Source: Roseomonas sp. OT10 (GTDB lineage: Bacteria; Pseudomonadota; Alphaproteobacteria; Acetobacterales; Acetobacteraceae). From it: 64,000 nt of DNA. Below are positions 15,873 through 24,309 of the stretch, piece by piece; the stretch's first letter is position 1, and each line of letters starts with the position of its first letter. The translations under genes and the position numbers were made by a program. The DNA lies in assembly GCF_020991085.1 (NCBI RefSeq), contig NZ_CP087719.1, positions 4,298,001-4,362,000 of the forward strand. The letters are read 5' to 3'. The notes below the pieces were generated by a model. The model had not been told where the DNA came from and did not search any database. It was given only the letters and a program-made list of their open reading frames with translations.

Positions 15873-18173
15873 ATGACTGATCCGCTGAAGCACGGCCTGC
15901 TCGGCTGGCCGGGCTTCGTGGCCTGGAGCCAGGGCGTCTCCTATGCGCTCGATGCCTGGCAGCGGGGGATCCTCACCCTCGACGTGATGCGCCAGCGCGG
16001 CAACCAGTACCACGAGCACATGGCCAAGCAGGCGCCCAACGTCCTGAGCTTCGGCAGCGAGGTGGTGCTGGACGGGCGGCAGTTCGAGCGCCCGGTCAAT
16101 TACGGCCTGCTGCGCATCACCCCGCCGGCGGGGGTGGAGGTGGACCCGCTGAAGCGCCCCTTCATCGTGGTCGACCCGCGCGCCGGGCACGGCCCCGGCA
16201 TCGGCGGCTTCAAGGCGGACAGCGAGATCGGCGTCGCCCTGCGCGCCGGCCATCCCTGCTACTTCATCGGCTTCCTGCCCTATCCCGTGCCGGGGCAGAC
16301 CGTCGAGGACGTGGTCGTCGCCGAGACGCGCTTCGTCGAGCATGTGTGCCGGCAGCACGACGACGCGGACGGCAAGCCCGTGGTGATCGGCAACTGCCAG
16401 GCCGGCTGGCAGATCATGATGGCCGCGGCCATCCGGCCGGAGGTGTTCGGCCCGATCCTGATCGCCGGCGCCCCCCTCTCCTACTGGGCCGGCTGGTCCG
16501 GGCGCAATCCCATGCGCTACAGCGGCGGCCTGCTGGGCGGCAGCTGGATGACCGCGCTGGCCGGGGACCTCGGCCACGGGCTGTTCGACGGCGCCTACCT
16601 GGTCGAGAACTTCGAGGGCCTCGACCCCGCCAACACCTGGTGGACGAAGCAGTACAACCTCTACTCGCGGATCGACACCGAAGGCCCGCGCTACCTCGGC
16701 TTCGAGAAGTGGTGGGGCAGCCACGTGCTGCTCAACGCCGCGGAGATGCAGTACATCGTCGACAACCTCTTCGTCGGCAACCGGCTCTCGACGGCCGAGC
16801 TCACCATGTCGGACGGCACGCGCATCGACCTGCGCAACATCCGCTCGCCGATCATCGTGTTCTGCTCGCGCGGCGACAACATCACCCCGCCGCCGCAGGC
16901 GCTGGGCTGGATCACCGACCTCTACGGCAGCGTCGACGACATCCGCGCCACCGGCCAGACCATCGTCTACGCCGTGCACGACAGCATCGGCCACCTGGGC
17001 ATCTTCGTCTCCGCCGCCGTGGCGCGGAAGGAGCACGAGCAGTTCGCGACCAACATCGACCTGATCGACGTGCTGCCGCCCGGCCTCTACGAGGCGGAGA
17101 TCCGCAACACCGATCCGGAGATGCCGCGCGCCGACCTGGTGACCGGCGACCACATCTCCCGCTTCGCCGCCCGCGACCTGGACGACGTCCGCGCCATCAT
17201 CGCCGAGGACCCGGAGGACGAGCGCCGCTTCGCCACCGTCGCCCAGGTGTCGCGCGCCAACCTGGGCCTCTACCGCACCTTCCTGCAGCCGGCCGTCCTG
17301 GCCTGGAGCAACGAGGCCACGGCGGAGTGGCTGCGCCGGATGCACCCGCTGCGCATCAGCTTCGAGATGTTCTCCGACCACAACCCCTTCCTGCGCGTGG
17401 TCGCGCAGGTGGCGGAGCAGGTGCGGGAGAACCGCCAGCCGGTCGGGCCGGACAATCCCTTCCTGCAGATCCAGGGCAGGATCTCCCGGCAGATCGTCGA
17501 GGCGCTGGACCACTACCGCGACGTGCGCGACGGCATGGCCGAGGCCGTGTTCAAGCAGACCTACGGCAACCCGCTGCTGCAGGCGCTGATGGGGCTGTCG
17601 GCCGATGATTCCACGCCCCGGCCCAAGCCCGGCCAGGACCCCGGCCACCGGCACTTCGTGGAGCGGCGCGCGACGGAGCTGCGCACGCGGCTGGCCGAGG
17701 GCGGGCTGCGCGAGGCGGCGCTGCGCGCCTACATCTACATCGGCCTGGCGGAGCGGGTGGCGGACGAGCGCAGCTTCAGCCTGCTCAAGCGCATCCGCAG
17801 CAACGCCGGCGAAAACCTCTCGCTGGAGGACCTGAAGGAGCGGCTGCGCGAGCAGTTCTTCATGGTCCTGCTGGATCCCGAGGCGGCGCTGGCCGCGCTG
17901 CCGCACCTGCTGGACGGCGCCGATGCCCAGGTGATCCGCGCCACCTCCCGCCGGATGCACCAGGTCGCGGTGGCCGGCGGCCCGCTGACGGAGGCCGCGG
18001 CGGCGCGCCTGCAGGCGGTGGAGGAGATCTTCGCCGCCGCGGCCCGGCGGGCGGAGGCGGGGAGCCCCGCCCGGGCCGCGCAGGAAGCGGCGGCGGAGGT
18101 CGCGGCCACCGCGCCGGACCCGGAGACGGACTCCCCCGCCCCGGCCCGCCCGCGCCGCCGCGCCGCACGCTGA
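15873..18173 (+). CDS. DUF3141 protein: PHA-synthase-like alpha/beta hydrolase with long C-terminal extension
   Basis: A 766-residue protein. Residues ~60-400 form an alpha/beta hydrolase related to poly(3-hydroxyalkanoate) synthases: the nucleophile elbow is GNCQAGW with Cys175 in place of serine, and Asp335 (SRGDNITPP) and His374 (SIGHLGIF) fit the other triad positions. The remaining ~360 residues are helical and end in an Ala/Pro-rich tail. The start is the ATG with GGAG eight bases upstream. Such proteins are annotated DUF3141; polymerase activity is not demonstrated. A perfect palindrome with a PhaR-like core lies just upstream. A companion granule gene is not adjacent: the next gene is a D-lactate dehydrogenase. 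Confidence 0.8.
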   Translation: MTDPLKHGLLGWPGFVAWSQGVSYALDAWQRGILTLDVMRQRGNQYHEHMAKQAPNVLSFGSEVVLDGRQFERPVNYGLLRITPPAGVEVDPLKRPFIVVDPRAGHGPGIGGFKADSEIGVALRAGHPCYFIGFLPYPVPGQTVEDVVVAETRFVEHVCRQHDDADGKPVVIGNCQAGWQIMMAAAIRPEVFGPILIAGAPLSYWAGWSGRNPMRYSGGLLGGSWMTALAGDLGHGLFDGAYLVENFEGLDPANTWWTKQYNLYSRIDTEGPRYLGFEKWWGSHVLLNAAEMQYIVDNLFVGNRLSTAELTMSDGTRIDLRNIRSPIIVFCSRGDNITPPPQALGWITDLYGSVDDIRATGQTIVYAVHDSIGHLGIFVSAAVARKEHEQFATNIDLIDVLPPGLYEAEIRNTDPEMPRADLVTGDHISRFAARDLDDVRAIIAEDPEDERRFATVAQVSRANLGLYRTFLQPAVLAWSNEATAEWLRRMHPLRISFEMFSDHNPFLRVVAQVAEQVRENRQPVGPDNPFLQIQGRISRQIVEALDHYRDVRDGMAEAVFKQTYGNPLLQALMGLSADDSTPRPKPGQDPGHRHFVERRATELRTRLAEGGLREAALRAYIYIGLAERVADERSFSLLKRIRSNAGENLSLEDLKERLREQFFMVLLDPEAALAALPHLLDGADAQVIRATSRRMHQVAVAGGPLTEAAAARLQAVEEIFAAAARRAEAGSPARAAQEAAAEVAATAPDPETDSPAPARPRRRAAR

Positions 18174-18335
18174 TGCCTGGCGCCGCATGACCGGGGCGCC
18201 GCAGAGCCGGGCCTTCGGCGGCTCGGCCGCCCTCCGCGCGGCGGTGCCCGGGCATGGCGGCGGCCCGATCGTCAACCGGCAGGGTCCGGCAGGCATCGCG
18301 ACAGGACCAGCCCATCCCGGCACAGGAGCTTCCGG

Positions 18336-19340
18336 ATGCGCGTCGCCTTCTTCAGCACCAAGCCCTACGACCGCCGCTCCTTCACGGAGCACAATGCCGG
18401 CTTCGGGCATGAGCTGACCTTCCTGGAGCCACGCCTGACCCTGGAGACGACCCGGCTGGCCGAGGGCTTCCCCGCCGTCTGCGCCTTCGTCAACGACACG
18501 CTGGACCGGCCGGTGCTGGAGGCGCTGCACCGCGCCGGCACCCGGATCGTCGCCCTGCGCTCCACGGGCTTCAACAACGTGGACCTGGCCGCCGCGGCCG
18601 CGCTGGGCATGCCGGTGGTGCGCGCCACCACCTACTCCCCCCATTCGGTCGCGGAGTTCGCCGTCGCGACGCTGATGGCGCTGAACCGCCACCTTCCCCG
18701 CGCCTACTCGCGCACGCGGGACGGCAATTTCTCGCTGGACGGGCTGCTCGGCTTCGACATGCATGGCCGCACCATCGGCGTGGTGGGGACCGGCAAGATC
18801 GGCTCCCTCTTCGCCCGCATCATGCGGCTGGGCTTCGGCTGCGAGGTGCTGGCCCGCGACGTCCAGCCCCAGGCCGCGCTGCAGGAGATCGGGGTCCACT
18901 ACGTGGACATGGCGGAGCTGGCGGCGCGCAGCGACGTGATCTCCCTGCACTGCCCGCTGACGCCCGAGACGCGGCACATCATCAATGCCGAGACCATCGC
19001 CCAGGCCAAGCCCGGCGTGCTGGTCGTCAACACCAGCCGCGGCGCGCTGGTGGACACGCGGGCCTTGATCCGTGGCCTGAAGTCCGGACGGATCGGCGGC
19101 GCCGCCCTCGACGTCTACGAGCAGGAAGCCGACTTCTTCTACGAGGACCTGTCGAACGAAATCATCAGCGACGAGGTGCTGGCGCGGCTGATGACCTTCC
19201 CCAACGTCGTCGTCACCTCGCACCAGGCCTTCTTCACCCGCGAGGCCCTGCGTGACATCGCCACGCTGACCCTTCGCAGCCTCTCCGACTTCGAGGACGG
19301 CCGGCCGCTGCGCGACGAGATCCGGCCGTTGCGCGGGTGA
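18336..19340 (+). CDS. ldhA: D-lactate dehydrogenase / 2-hydroxyacid dehydrogenase
   Basis: A 334-residue NAD-dependent 2-hydroxyacid dehydrogenase of the fermentative D-LDH group, reducing pyruvate to D-lactate. The catalytic triad is Arg235 (NTSRGALVD), Glu264 (YEQEADFFYED) and His296 (TSHQAFFT). The nucleotide-binding loop is GTGKIG (151-156). STGFNNVDL (76-84) and YSPHSVAEFAV are typical of LdhA rather than glyoxylate reductases. The ATG has AGGAG seven bases ahead. The gene follows the DUF3141 gene by 160 bases; both concern carbon overflow or redox, so joint regulation is conceivable but unproven. Confidence 0.9.
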   Translation: MRVAFFSTKPYDRRSFTEHNAGFGHELTFLEPRLTLETTRLAEGFPAVCAFVNDTLDRPVLEALHRAGTRIVALRSTGFNNVDLAAAAALGMPVVRATTYSPHSVAEFAVATLMALNRHLPRAYSRTRDGNFSLDGLLGFDMHGRTIGVVGTGKIGSLFARIMRLGFGCEVLARDVQPQAALQEIGVHYVDMAELAARSDVISLHCPLTPETRHIINAETIAQAKPGVLVVNTSRGALVDTRALIRGLKSGRIGGAALDVYEQEADFFYEDLSNEIISDEVLARLMTFPNVVVTSHQAFFTREALRDIATLTLRSLSDFEDGRPLRDEIRPLRG

Positions 19341-19450
19341 CGGCCGGCGGGTGCGCCCCCCGGGGAGGATGCCTCCCCCGCAGCCACCTCCGCCGAGGCC
19401 GGGCGCGCCGATGCCGCAGCCGCCAGGGGGCCAACCGGGTGCGCAGGGTC

Positions 19451-19819
19451 ATACGGACGGCGGGATGCCTCGATCCGTGCCGACGCGGGGTGCGTCCGTG
19501 GCCCGGGGGCAAGGCTCTGCCTCGCCCCCGTACCCCCACTCCGCCAGGACCCTGCGGGCCCTGGACCCATTTGGCGCTGCCGCGGGACAGCCTGATACGG
19601 GGTCACAGCGCCGAGGAGCCATGCTCCTCGGCGGGTACGGTGTCCGTTCTCGCTGACGCCTTCTAAGCTTTTTTAGGGTCCCGCCTGTCCGCGCACCGTC
19701 AGGGGAGGGTCCGGGACGGGGATCGACGCACGGCGTCGATGCCGCAGGCCGGCGTCCCCTTCCAGTGCCGACGCCCGAACACCACAGCACCACGGGTCAG
19801 GTCATCCCACCGGCGGTAT
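19451..19819. repeat. multi-hairpin element with terminal inverted repeats, copy B
   Basis: About 369 bases between ATACGGACGGCGGGATG (19451-19467) and CATCCCACCGGCGGTAT (19803-19819); these ends match as inverted repeats at 14 of 17 positions. It contains the same hairpin series as copy A but lacks the GTCAGCC/GGCTGAC part, and the distal hairpin is replaced by GATCGACGCACGGCGTCGATG. The right end runs into the TGA of the convergent Bug gene. The region 19341-19450 between ldhA and the element is GC-rich without a gene. Confidence 0.8.
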
Positions 19820-20775
19820 CAGTTCAGCTGCAGGTTCCGCGTGATCTGCCGGAAGAACTCGCGCTCCTGCAGGATGGCCGCCTGGAACTCCGCGGGCTCC
19901 ATGTAGCTGAAGCCGAGGTTGCTGCGGCCGATCGCCTCGCGGAAGGCCGGGTCAGCGGCGACCTTGCGGGTCAGCTCCGCGACGGCCTCGACCACCGGCT
20001 GCGGCGTGGCCTTGGGCAGGGCGACTGCGCGCCAGTTGCTGAGCGAGAGGTCGATGCCGCGCTCCTTCAGGGTCGGCGCGTCGGGGAAGGCCGCCTGGCG
20101 CTGGTCGGCCATCACCGCCAGGATCCTCAGCTTGCCGCCCTGGACATGGGCCGTCGCCTCGCCGGGGCTGACAACCATCGAGTCCACATGCCCGCCGATC
20201 AGCGCCAGCAGCCCGGGGGCGGAGCCGGCATAGGGGACGTGCAGGAACTCGGTGCCCGTCTTCTCCTCCAGCGCGGCGGCGCCGAGGTGCCAGATCGAGC
20301 CGACGCCGGAATTGCCCACGCTGATCTTGCCCGGGCGCTTCTTCGCGTCGGCGATGAACTCCTCGATCGTGGCCCAGGGCGCGTTCACCGGGACCAGCAG
20401 GGCGGCCGGGTCGCCGTTCAGCTTGGCGATCAGGCGGAAGTCGTCCGTGCCGAAGCGTGCCTGACCGATGAGCTGGAGGATCTGCAGCTCCACGATCAGC
20501 ATCCCCAGCTTGTAGCCGTCGGGACGGGCGTTCATCACCTCGCCCATGCCGATGGCGCCGCTGGCCCCGGGGCGGTTCAGCACGATGACGGGCTGCGGGA
20601 AGTACTTCCGGGCCACGTCGGCGAAGGCGCGGGCGACGATGTCCGTGCCGCCGCCGGCGGAGGACGGCACGACCAGTTCCACGGGGCGCGAGGGGTAGTC
20701 GGCGGCGGCGGCCGGCGTGGCGAGGGCGGCGGCTGCCATCAGGGTGGCGCGGCGGGACAGGCGTTCGTTGGTCAT
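19819..20775 (-). CDS. Bug/TctC-type tripartite tricarboxylate receptor protein
   Basis: A 318-residue periplasmic binding protein. The N-terminus MTNERLSRRATLMAAAALATPAAAADYPSRP is a twin-arginine-like signal ending at AAA-D. The mature part has the Bug hallmarks: PVELVVPSSAGGGTDIVARA, IVLNRPGASGAIG, LHVPYAGSAPGLLALIGGHVDSM and LRILAVMADQRQAAFPDAPTLKE. It is the last gene of a three-gene operon with an SDR (gap 41 bases) and an enolase-superfamily dehydratase, so the likely ligand is a sugar acid or other hydroxy-carboxylate used by those enzymes. No TctAB transporter is adjacent. Its stop overlaps the end of repeat copy B. Confidence 0.88.
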   Translation of the reverse strand: MTNERLSRRATLMAAAALATPAAAADYPSRPVELVVPSSAGGGTDIVARAFADVARKYFPQPVIVLNRPGASGAIGMGEVMNARPDGYKLGMLIVELQILQLIGQARFGTDDFRLIAKLNGDPAALLVPVNAPWATIEEFIADAKKRPGKISVGNSGVGSIWHLGAAALEEKTGTEFLHVPYAGSAPGLLALIGGHVDSMVVSPGEATAHVQGGKLRILAVMADQRQAAFPDAPTLKERGIDLSLSNWRAVALPKATPQPVVEAVAELTRKVAADPAFREAIGRSNLGFSYMEPAEFQAAILQEREFFRQITRNLQLN

Positions 20776-20816
20776 CGGGACGATCCTCGGGAGGTATGGT
20801 GTCGAGCAGCGGGGGC

Positions 20817-21581
20817 TCAGAGGACGGAGAGCATGCCCCCGTCCACGTAGATGATCTGGCCGGACACGTAGTCCGAGGCCGCGGAGGCGAGGTAGACCGC
20901 CGTGCCGACCAGCTCCTCCGGCCGGCCCCAGCGGCGCGCCGGGGTGCGGCCGACCACCCAGCCGTTGAAGGCGGGATCGTTGACCAGCGCCTCGTTCATG
21001 TCCGTCAGCATGTAGCCGGGGCCGATGGCATTGGCCTGCACGCCGTGCTGGCCCCACTCCGCCGCCATGGCGCGGGTCAGCATCTTGATGCCGCCCTTGG
21101 CCACCGTGTAGGGCGCGACCGTGGCGCGGGCCAGCTCGCTGGTCAGCGAGCCGATGTTGATGACCTTGCCGCGCTGGCGCGCGACCATGCGCTTGCCGGC
21201 CTCGCGCCCGATGACGAAGGCGGCGGTCAGGTTCACCTCGATCACCCGGCGCCAGTCGGCGGTCTCCAGCTCCACCATCGGGCGGCGGAACTGGATGCCG
21301 GCGTTGTTGAGCAGGATGTCCACCGCCACGCCCTGCGTGTCGAGCCGCGCGAAGGTGGCGACGATGGCCGCCTCGTCCGTCACGTCGAAGGGCGCCTCCA
21401 GCACGTCGTGGCCGGCGGCACGCATCTCCGCGGCGGCCGCGGCCAGCCGCCCGGCATCGGTGCCGTTCAGGATCACGCGGGCGCCGGCCGTCGCCAGCCC
21501 CTCCGCCATGGCGCGGCCGAGGCCGCGGGTGGAGCCGGTGACGAGGGCGGTGCGGCCGGCGAGGTCGAAGAGCCCGGGCAT
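20817..21581 (-). CDS. short-chain dehydrogenase, gluconate 5-dehydrogenase-like
   Basis: A 254-residue NAD(P)-dependent SDR. Cofactor motif TGSTRGLG (15-22), NNAG (92-95), and the catalytic Ser145, Tyr158 and Lys162 (APYTVAKGG) are all present. The sequence style (LAGRTALVTGSTRGLGRAMAEGLA at the start, VYLASAASDYVSGQIIYVDGG at the end) is that of gluconate 5-dehydrogenase / 2-keto-3-deoxygluconate oxidoreductase relatives. It lies five bases after the enolase-family gene and shares its transcript, so it probably acts on the same sugar-acid pathway, interconverting a hydroxyl and keto group. The exact substrate cannot be read from sequence. Confidence 0.9.
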   Translation of the reverse strand: MPGLFDLAGRTALVTGSTRGLGRAMAEGLATAGARVILNGTDAGRLAAAAAEMRAAGHDVLEAPFDVTDEAAIVATFARLDTQGVAVDILLNNAGIQFRRPMVELETADWRRVIEVNLTAAFVIGREAGKRMVARQRGKVINIGSLTSELARATVAPYTVAKGGIKMLTRAMAAEWGQHGVQANAIGPGYMLTDMNEALVNDPAFNGWVVGRTPARRWGRPEELVGTAVYLASAASDYVSGQIIYVDGGMLSVL

Positions 21582-21586
21582 GGCGA

Positions 21587-22789
21587 TCAGGCCTCCGACA
21601 CGCGCATGGTCAGGTCGGGCCGCTCGTAGACGGCGGGCAGCAGGTCGAGCCCGAGGCCCGGCGCCTCCATCGGATAGACGTAGCCGTCCCTGATGACCGG
21701 CATCTCCGTGACGAGCTCCTTGTACCAGCCGGTGTAGAAGGCGCGCACCGATTCCTGGATCAGCGTGTTGGGCTGGCTGAAGGAGGCGTGGATGCCGGCG
21801 ACGAAGCCGACCGGGCCGACGCAGTCGTGCGGCGCGAAGGGACGGTGGTAGGTCTCGGCCATGGCGGCGATCTTGCGCCCCTCCGTCAGGCCGCCCGTCC
21901 AGCACAGGTCGGCCATCACCACATGCGTGGCATCGCGGTCGAGGTAGTCCTTGTAGGCGTAGCGCGAGCCGAGCGTCTCGCTGGCGCAGACCCAGACATC
22001 GGTGGAGCGCGCGAACTCCGCCAGCGCCTGGGGCGAGTTCATGCGGATCGGGTCCTCGTACCAGGTCGGCCCGTAGGGCTCCACCGCGCGCGCGATCTGC
22101 ATCGCCGTCGGCAGGTTCCACAGGCAGTGCATCTCCAGCATGATCTCCATGCGGTCGCCCACGGCCTTGCGGATCTTCTCGAAGGGCTCCAGCGCCGCCT
22201 TCATCTGCGCGGCGGAGATGAAGAGACCGTCATTCTCGATCGCGGCCGGGTCGAAGGGCCAGATCTTCATCGCTGAGATGCCGGATTCCAGCAGGCTCTC
22301 CGCCACCGCGTCGGCGCGGTTCATGAAGCCGTCCAGGTCCTCGTAGGGACCGGCCGCGGCATCGCGGTTCCAGGTGGAGACGGGCTTGATGTTCTGCGAA
22401 CGGACGTAGCGATAGCCGGCGCAGGTGTTGTAGATGCGCTGCCTGTCGCGGCAGAGCCCACCCAGCATCTGGTGCACCGGCTGGCCGCAGACCTTGCCGA
22501 ACAGGTCCCACAGCGCGATGTCGATGGCGGAGGCCGCGCGGTACTCCACCCCCGTGCTGGACTGCGCCATCGGCAGGTTCAGCATCTCGCGGTGCAGCGC
22601 CTCGATCCGCAGCGGGTCCTTGCCCAGCAGCCGACCCGCCAGCGTGTCGTGGATATGGGCGGAGACGGCGCCCGCGCCGTAGAAGGTCTCGCCCAGGCCG
22701 ACCACCCCGGCATCCGTGTGGACCCGCACCCACAGGACGTTGGCGAACTCCTCCGTCCGCAGCGTCTCGATTTTGGTGATCCGCACCAT
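21587..22789 (-). CDS. mandelate racemase/enolase-superfamily sugar-acid dehydratase
   Basis: A 400-residue enzyme with the N-terminal capping domain (VRITKIETLRTEEFANVLWVRV) and a (beta/alpha)7 barrel. Catalytic features: Lys in SAMKIWPFD, metal ligands in LEMHCLW, YEDPIR and CASETLG, and a general-base His in APHDCVGP. The family abstracts a proton alpha to a carboxylate; the operon partners (SDR, Bug receptor) suggest dehydration of an aldonate or aldarate. The start giving MVRITKIETL is chosen because it matches the usual family N-terminus, although the GGGGAGG before it is only about two to three bases away; an alternative ATG at 22837 would add 16 residues. Confidence 0.82.
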   Translation of the reverse strand: MVRITKIETLRTEEFANVLWVRVHTDAGVVGLGETFYGAGAVSAHIHDTLAGRLLGKDPLRIEALHREMLNLPMAQSSTGVEYRAASAIDIALWDLFGKVCGQPVHQMLGGLCRDRQRIYNTCAGYRYVRSQNIKPVSTWNRDAAAGPYEDLDGFMNRADAVAESLLESGISAMKIWPFDPAAIENDGLFISAAQMKAALEPFEKIRKAVGDRMEIMLEMHCLWNLPTAMQIARAVEPYGPTWYEDPIRMNSPQALAEFARSTDVWVCASETLGSRYAYKDYLDRDATHVVMADLCWTGGLTEGRKIAAMAETYHRPFAPHDCVGPVGFVAGIHASFSQPNTLIQESVRAFYTGWYKELVTEMPVIRDGYVYPMEAPGLGLDLLPAVYERPDLTMRVSEA

Positions 22790-22862
22790 GCCCTCCCCGC
22801 CGCCCACGCCGTTCCGCAGGGCATCGTTCATGATCAACCGTCAGCCTAAGGCGGGTTCTGAA

Positions 22863-22971
22863 ATATCACAATATACTCTAGTGCTGCCCCATGCCGTGCT
22901 CTTCCGAGGGGCATGTGTGATCGCCAGGGCGCGTTACGCTTTTTTGTTGCGAATTCGGAATATAACGATAT
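22863..22971. promoter_or_regulatory. paired ATAT-N4-ATAT motifs upstream of the sugar-acid operon
   Basis: In otherwise very GC-rich DNA, two AT-rich motifs occur: ATAT-CACA-ATAT (22863-22874) and ATAT-AACG-ATAT (22960-22971), with centres 97 bases apart. They flank the likely promoter zone of the leftward enolase/SDR/Bug operon. They look like a pair of operator half-site sets for a dimeric regulator, but the regulator is not encoded next door. Promoter boxes could not be fixed confidently. Confidence 0.35.
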
Positions 22972-22976
22972 GAGCT

Positions 22977-23402
22977 ATCCCGGCGGCGGGATGCTCCTTG
23001 GTCCGAGCCGGCGTGGTACCCGTTCCCCGGGGGCAAGGCGCTGCCTCGCCCCCGTACCCCCCACTCCGCCAGGACCCTGCGGGCCCTGGACCCGATCAGC
23101 GCTGCCGCGGGACAGCCGGATACGGTGTCACAGCGCCGAGGAGCCATGCTCCTCGACGGGACCGGCCGCAGCATTCGCGGACGCCCTCTGATGCTTCTTT
23201 CAGAGTTCCGCCTGTCCGCACCCCGTCAGGGTTGAGCCTGCGGGCTGACGCCCACCGCGTAGAGCCATCTCCCAGCGGGGACCGGGGCCCGCTTGTGGCC
23301 CGGCAGGGGAGGGTCTGGGACGGGGATCGACGCACGGCGTCGATGCCGCAGGCCGGCCTCCCCTCCCGGTCCAGCGCCGGAACAGCCGGACGATGCCCGT
23401 AT
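22977..23402. repeat. multi-hairpin element with terminal inverted repeats, copy C
   Basis: About 426 bases. The left end ATCCCGGCGGCGGGATG (22977-22993) is a decayed version of the terminal repeat; the right end ...ATGCCCGTATCA is the inverse start. It has the complete hairpin series, including GTCAGGG.. / ..GGGCTGAC and the variant GATCGACGCACGGCGTCGATG shared with copy B. The right end overlaps the TGA of the tag gene (23402-23404). Unlike most copies, it separates two genes reading the same way. Confidence 0.75.
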
Positions 23403-24004
23403 CAGTTCGGGGGACGGAAGGCGGCTCGCGCCTGGGCGGCTTCCGCGCGGATGACGCAGTCCTCGGCATGGTCGTTGATGAGGCCCATGGCCTGGAGGAA
23501 GGCGTGCACCGTGGTCGGGCCGACGAAGCTCCAGCCGCGCTTCTTGAGGTCCCTCGACATGGCCACCGAGGCGGTGGAGGTCGCGGCGCCCCAGGGGGCC
23601 TGGCGCGCTTCCGGCTCGAAGCGCCAGACATAGGCGGCGAGGGAGCCCTCCCGCGCGATCAGCTCCTGCGCCCGCCGGGCATTGTTGACCACCGAGGCGA
23701 TCTTGCCGCGGTGGCGCACGATCCCCGCATCCTGCAGCAGCCGCTCCACATCTGCCTCGCCGAAGCGCGCGACCCGGTCGATCTCGAAGCCGTGGAAGGC
23801 GGCGCGGAAGTTCTCCCGCTTGGCCAGGATGGTGCGCCAGCTCAGCCCGGACTGGAATCCCTCGAGGCAGAGCTTCTCGAAGAGCCGGCGGTCGTCGGCG
23901 ACGGGGAAGCCCCATTCCGTGTCGTGATAGGCGATGTAGTCGGCCGTCGCCGCGCACCAGCGGCAGCGCGGGCGGCCGTCCGGGCCGGGGAGCGTGGCGC
24001 TCAC
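23402..24004 (-). CDS. tag: DNA-3-methyladenine glycosylase I
   Basis: A 200-residue base-excision repair glycosylase that removes 3-methyladenine. Zinc-site residues are recognisable: Cys in RCRWC and His in IAYHDTEWG near the N-terminus, with His and Cys in LINDHAEDC near the C-terminus. The 3-methyladenine pocket contains LCLEGFQSGLSWRTIL, and the domain end has FVGPTTVHAFLQAMG. It starts at GTG (MSATLPGPDG), three bases after the end of the YciI-like gene, indicating co-transcription with that gene and possibly the TetR gene. Confidence 0.95.
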   Translation of the reverse strand: MSATLPGPDGRPRCRWCAATADYIAYHDTEWGFPVADDRRLFEKLCLEGFQSGLSWRTILAKRENFRAAFHGFEIDRVARFGEADVERLLQDAGIVRHRGKIASVVNNARRAQELIAREGSLAAYVWRFEPEARQAPWGAATSTASVAMSRDLKKRGWSFVGPTTVHAFLQAMGLINDHAEDCVIRAEAAQARAAFRPPN

Positions 24005-24007
24005 GGC

Positions 24008-24295
24008 TCAGGCCTGGAGGAAGGCGAGGCGCGCATCCGTGCGGCCGGGCGCGATCTCGAGAATCTCGGTGCCGACGACGCCCTCCGCGACGAAGGGGTC
24101 CTGCCGCAGCCTTGCCTCCAGCTCTGGCCGGGAGAGGCCGTGCGCCAGGATGGCGCCGCCGGCGGCGGGGGGGAGGCTGCCGGCCAGCAGGAACACGCCG
24201 TCCTCGAAGCCCTGGCGGAGCCAGGCCTGGTGCCCCTCCAGCAATGGCGGTGCCTTCGCCCGGTTGGCGGCGAAGCGGAGCGTGACGACGAACAT
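24008..24295 (-). CDS. YciI-like small protein
   Basis: A 95-residue YCII-domain (PF03795) protein with a ferredoxin-like fold. Visible family features are FVVTLRFAANRAKAPPLLEGHQAWL at the N-terminus, FEDGVFLLAGSLPPAAGGAILAHG in the middle, and LRQDPFVAEGVVGTEILEIAPG near the end. YciI proteins are often fused or linked to other enzymes and may use a His-Asp pair, but the physiological reaction is mostly unknown. It is placed 14 bases after a TetR gene and three before tag, so these three genes are probably one transcription unit. Confidence 0.85.
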   Translation of the reverse strand: MFVVTLRFAANRAKAPPLLEGHQAWLRQGFEDGVFLLAGSLPPAAGGAILAHGLSRPELEARLRQDPFVAEGVVGTEILEIAPGRTDARLAFLQA

Positions 24296-24309
24296 CGGCC
24301 GGCCCTCTC

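Noticed and set aside
15828-19223. Very long minus-strand open frame (1131 codons) opposite the DUF3141 and ldhA genes
   Set aside because: It mirrors two well-supported genes, is rich in Arg/Gly/His/Gln as expected of antisense frames in GC-rich DNA, and shows no domain.
19337-19666. Short frames encoding similar peptides (for example MLLGG-ending ones) in several gaps
   Set aside because: They come from the hairpin repeats; similarity is at the DNA level, frames shift between copies and no ribosome-binding site is present.
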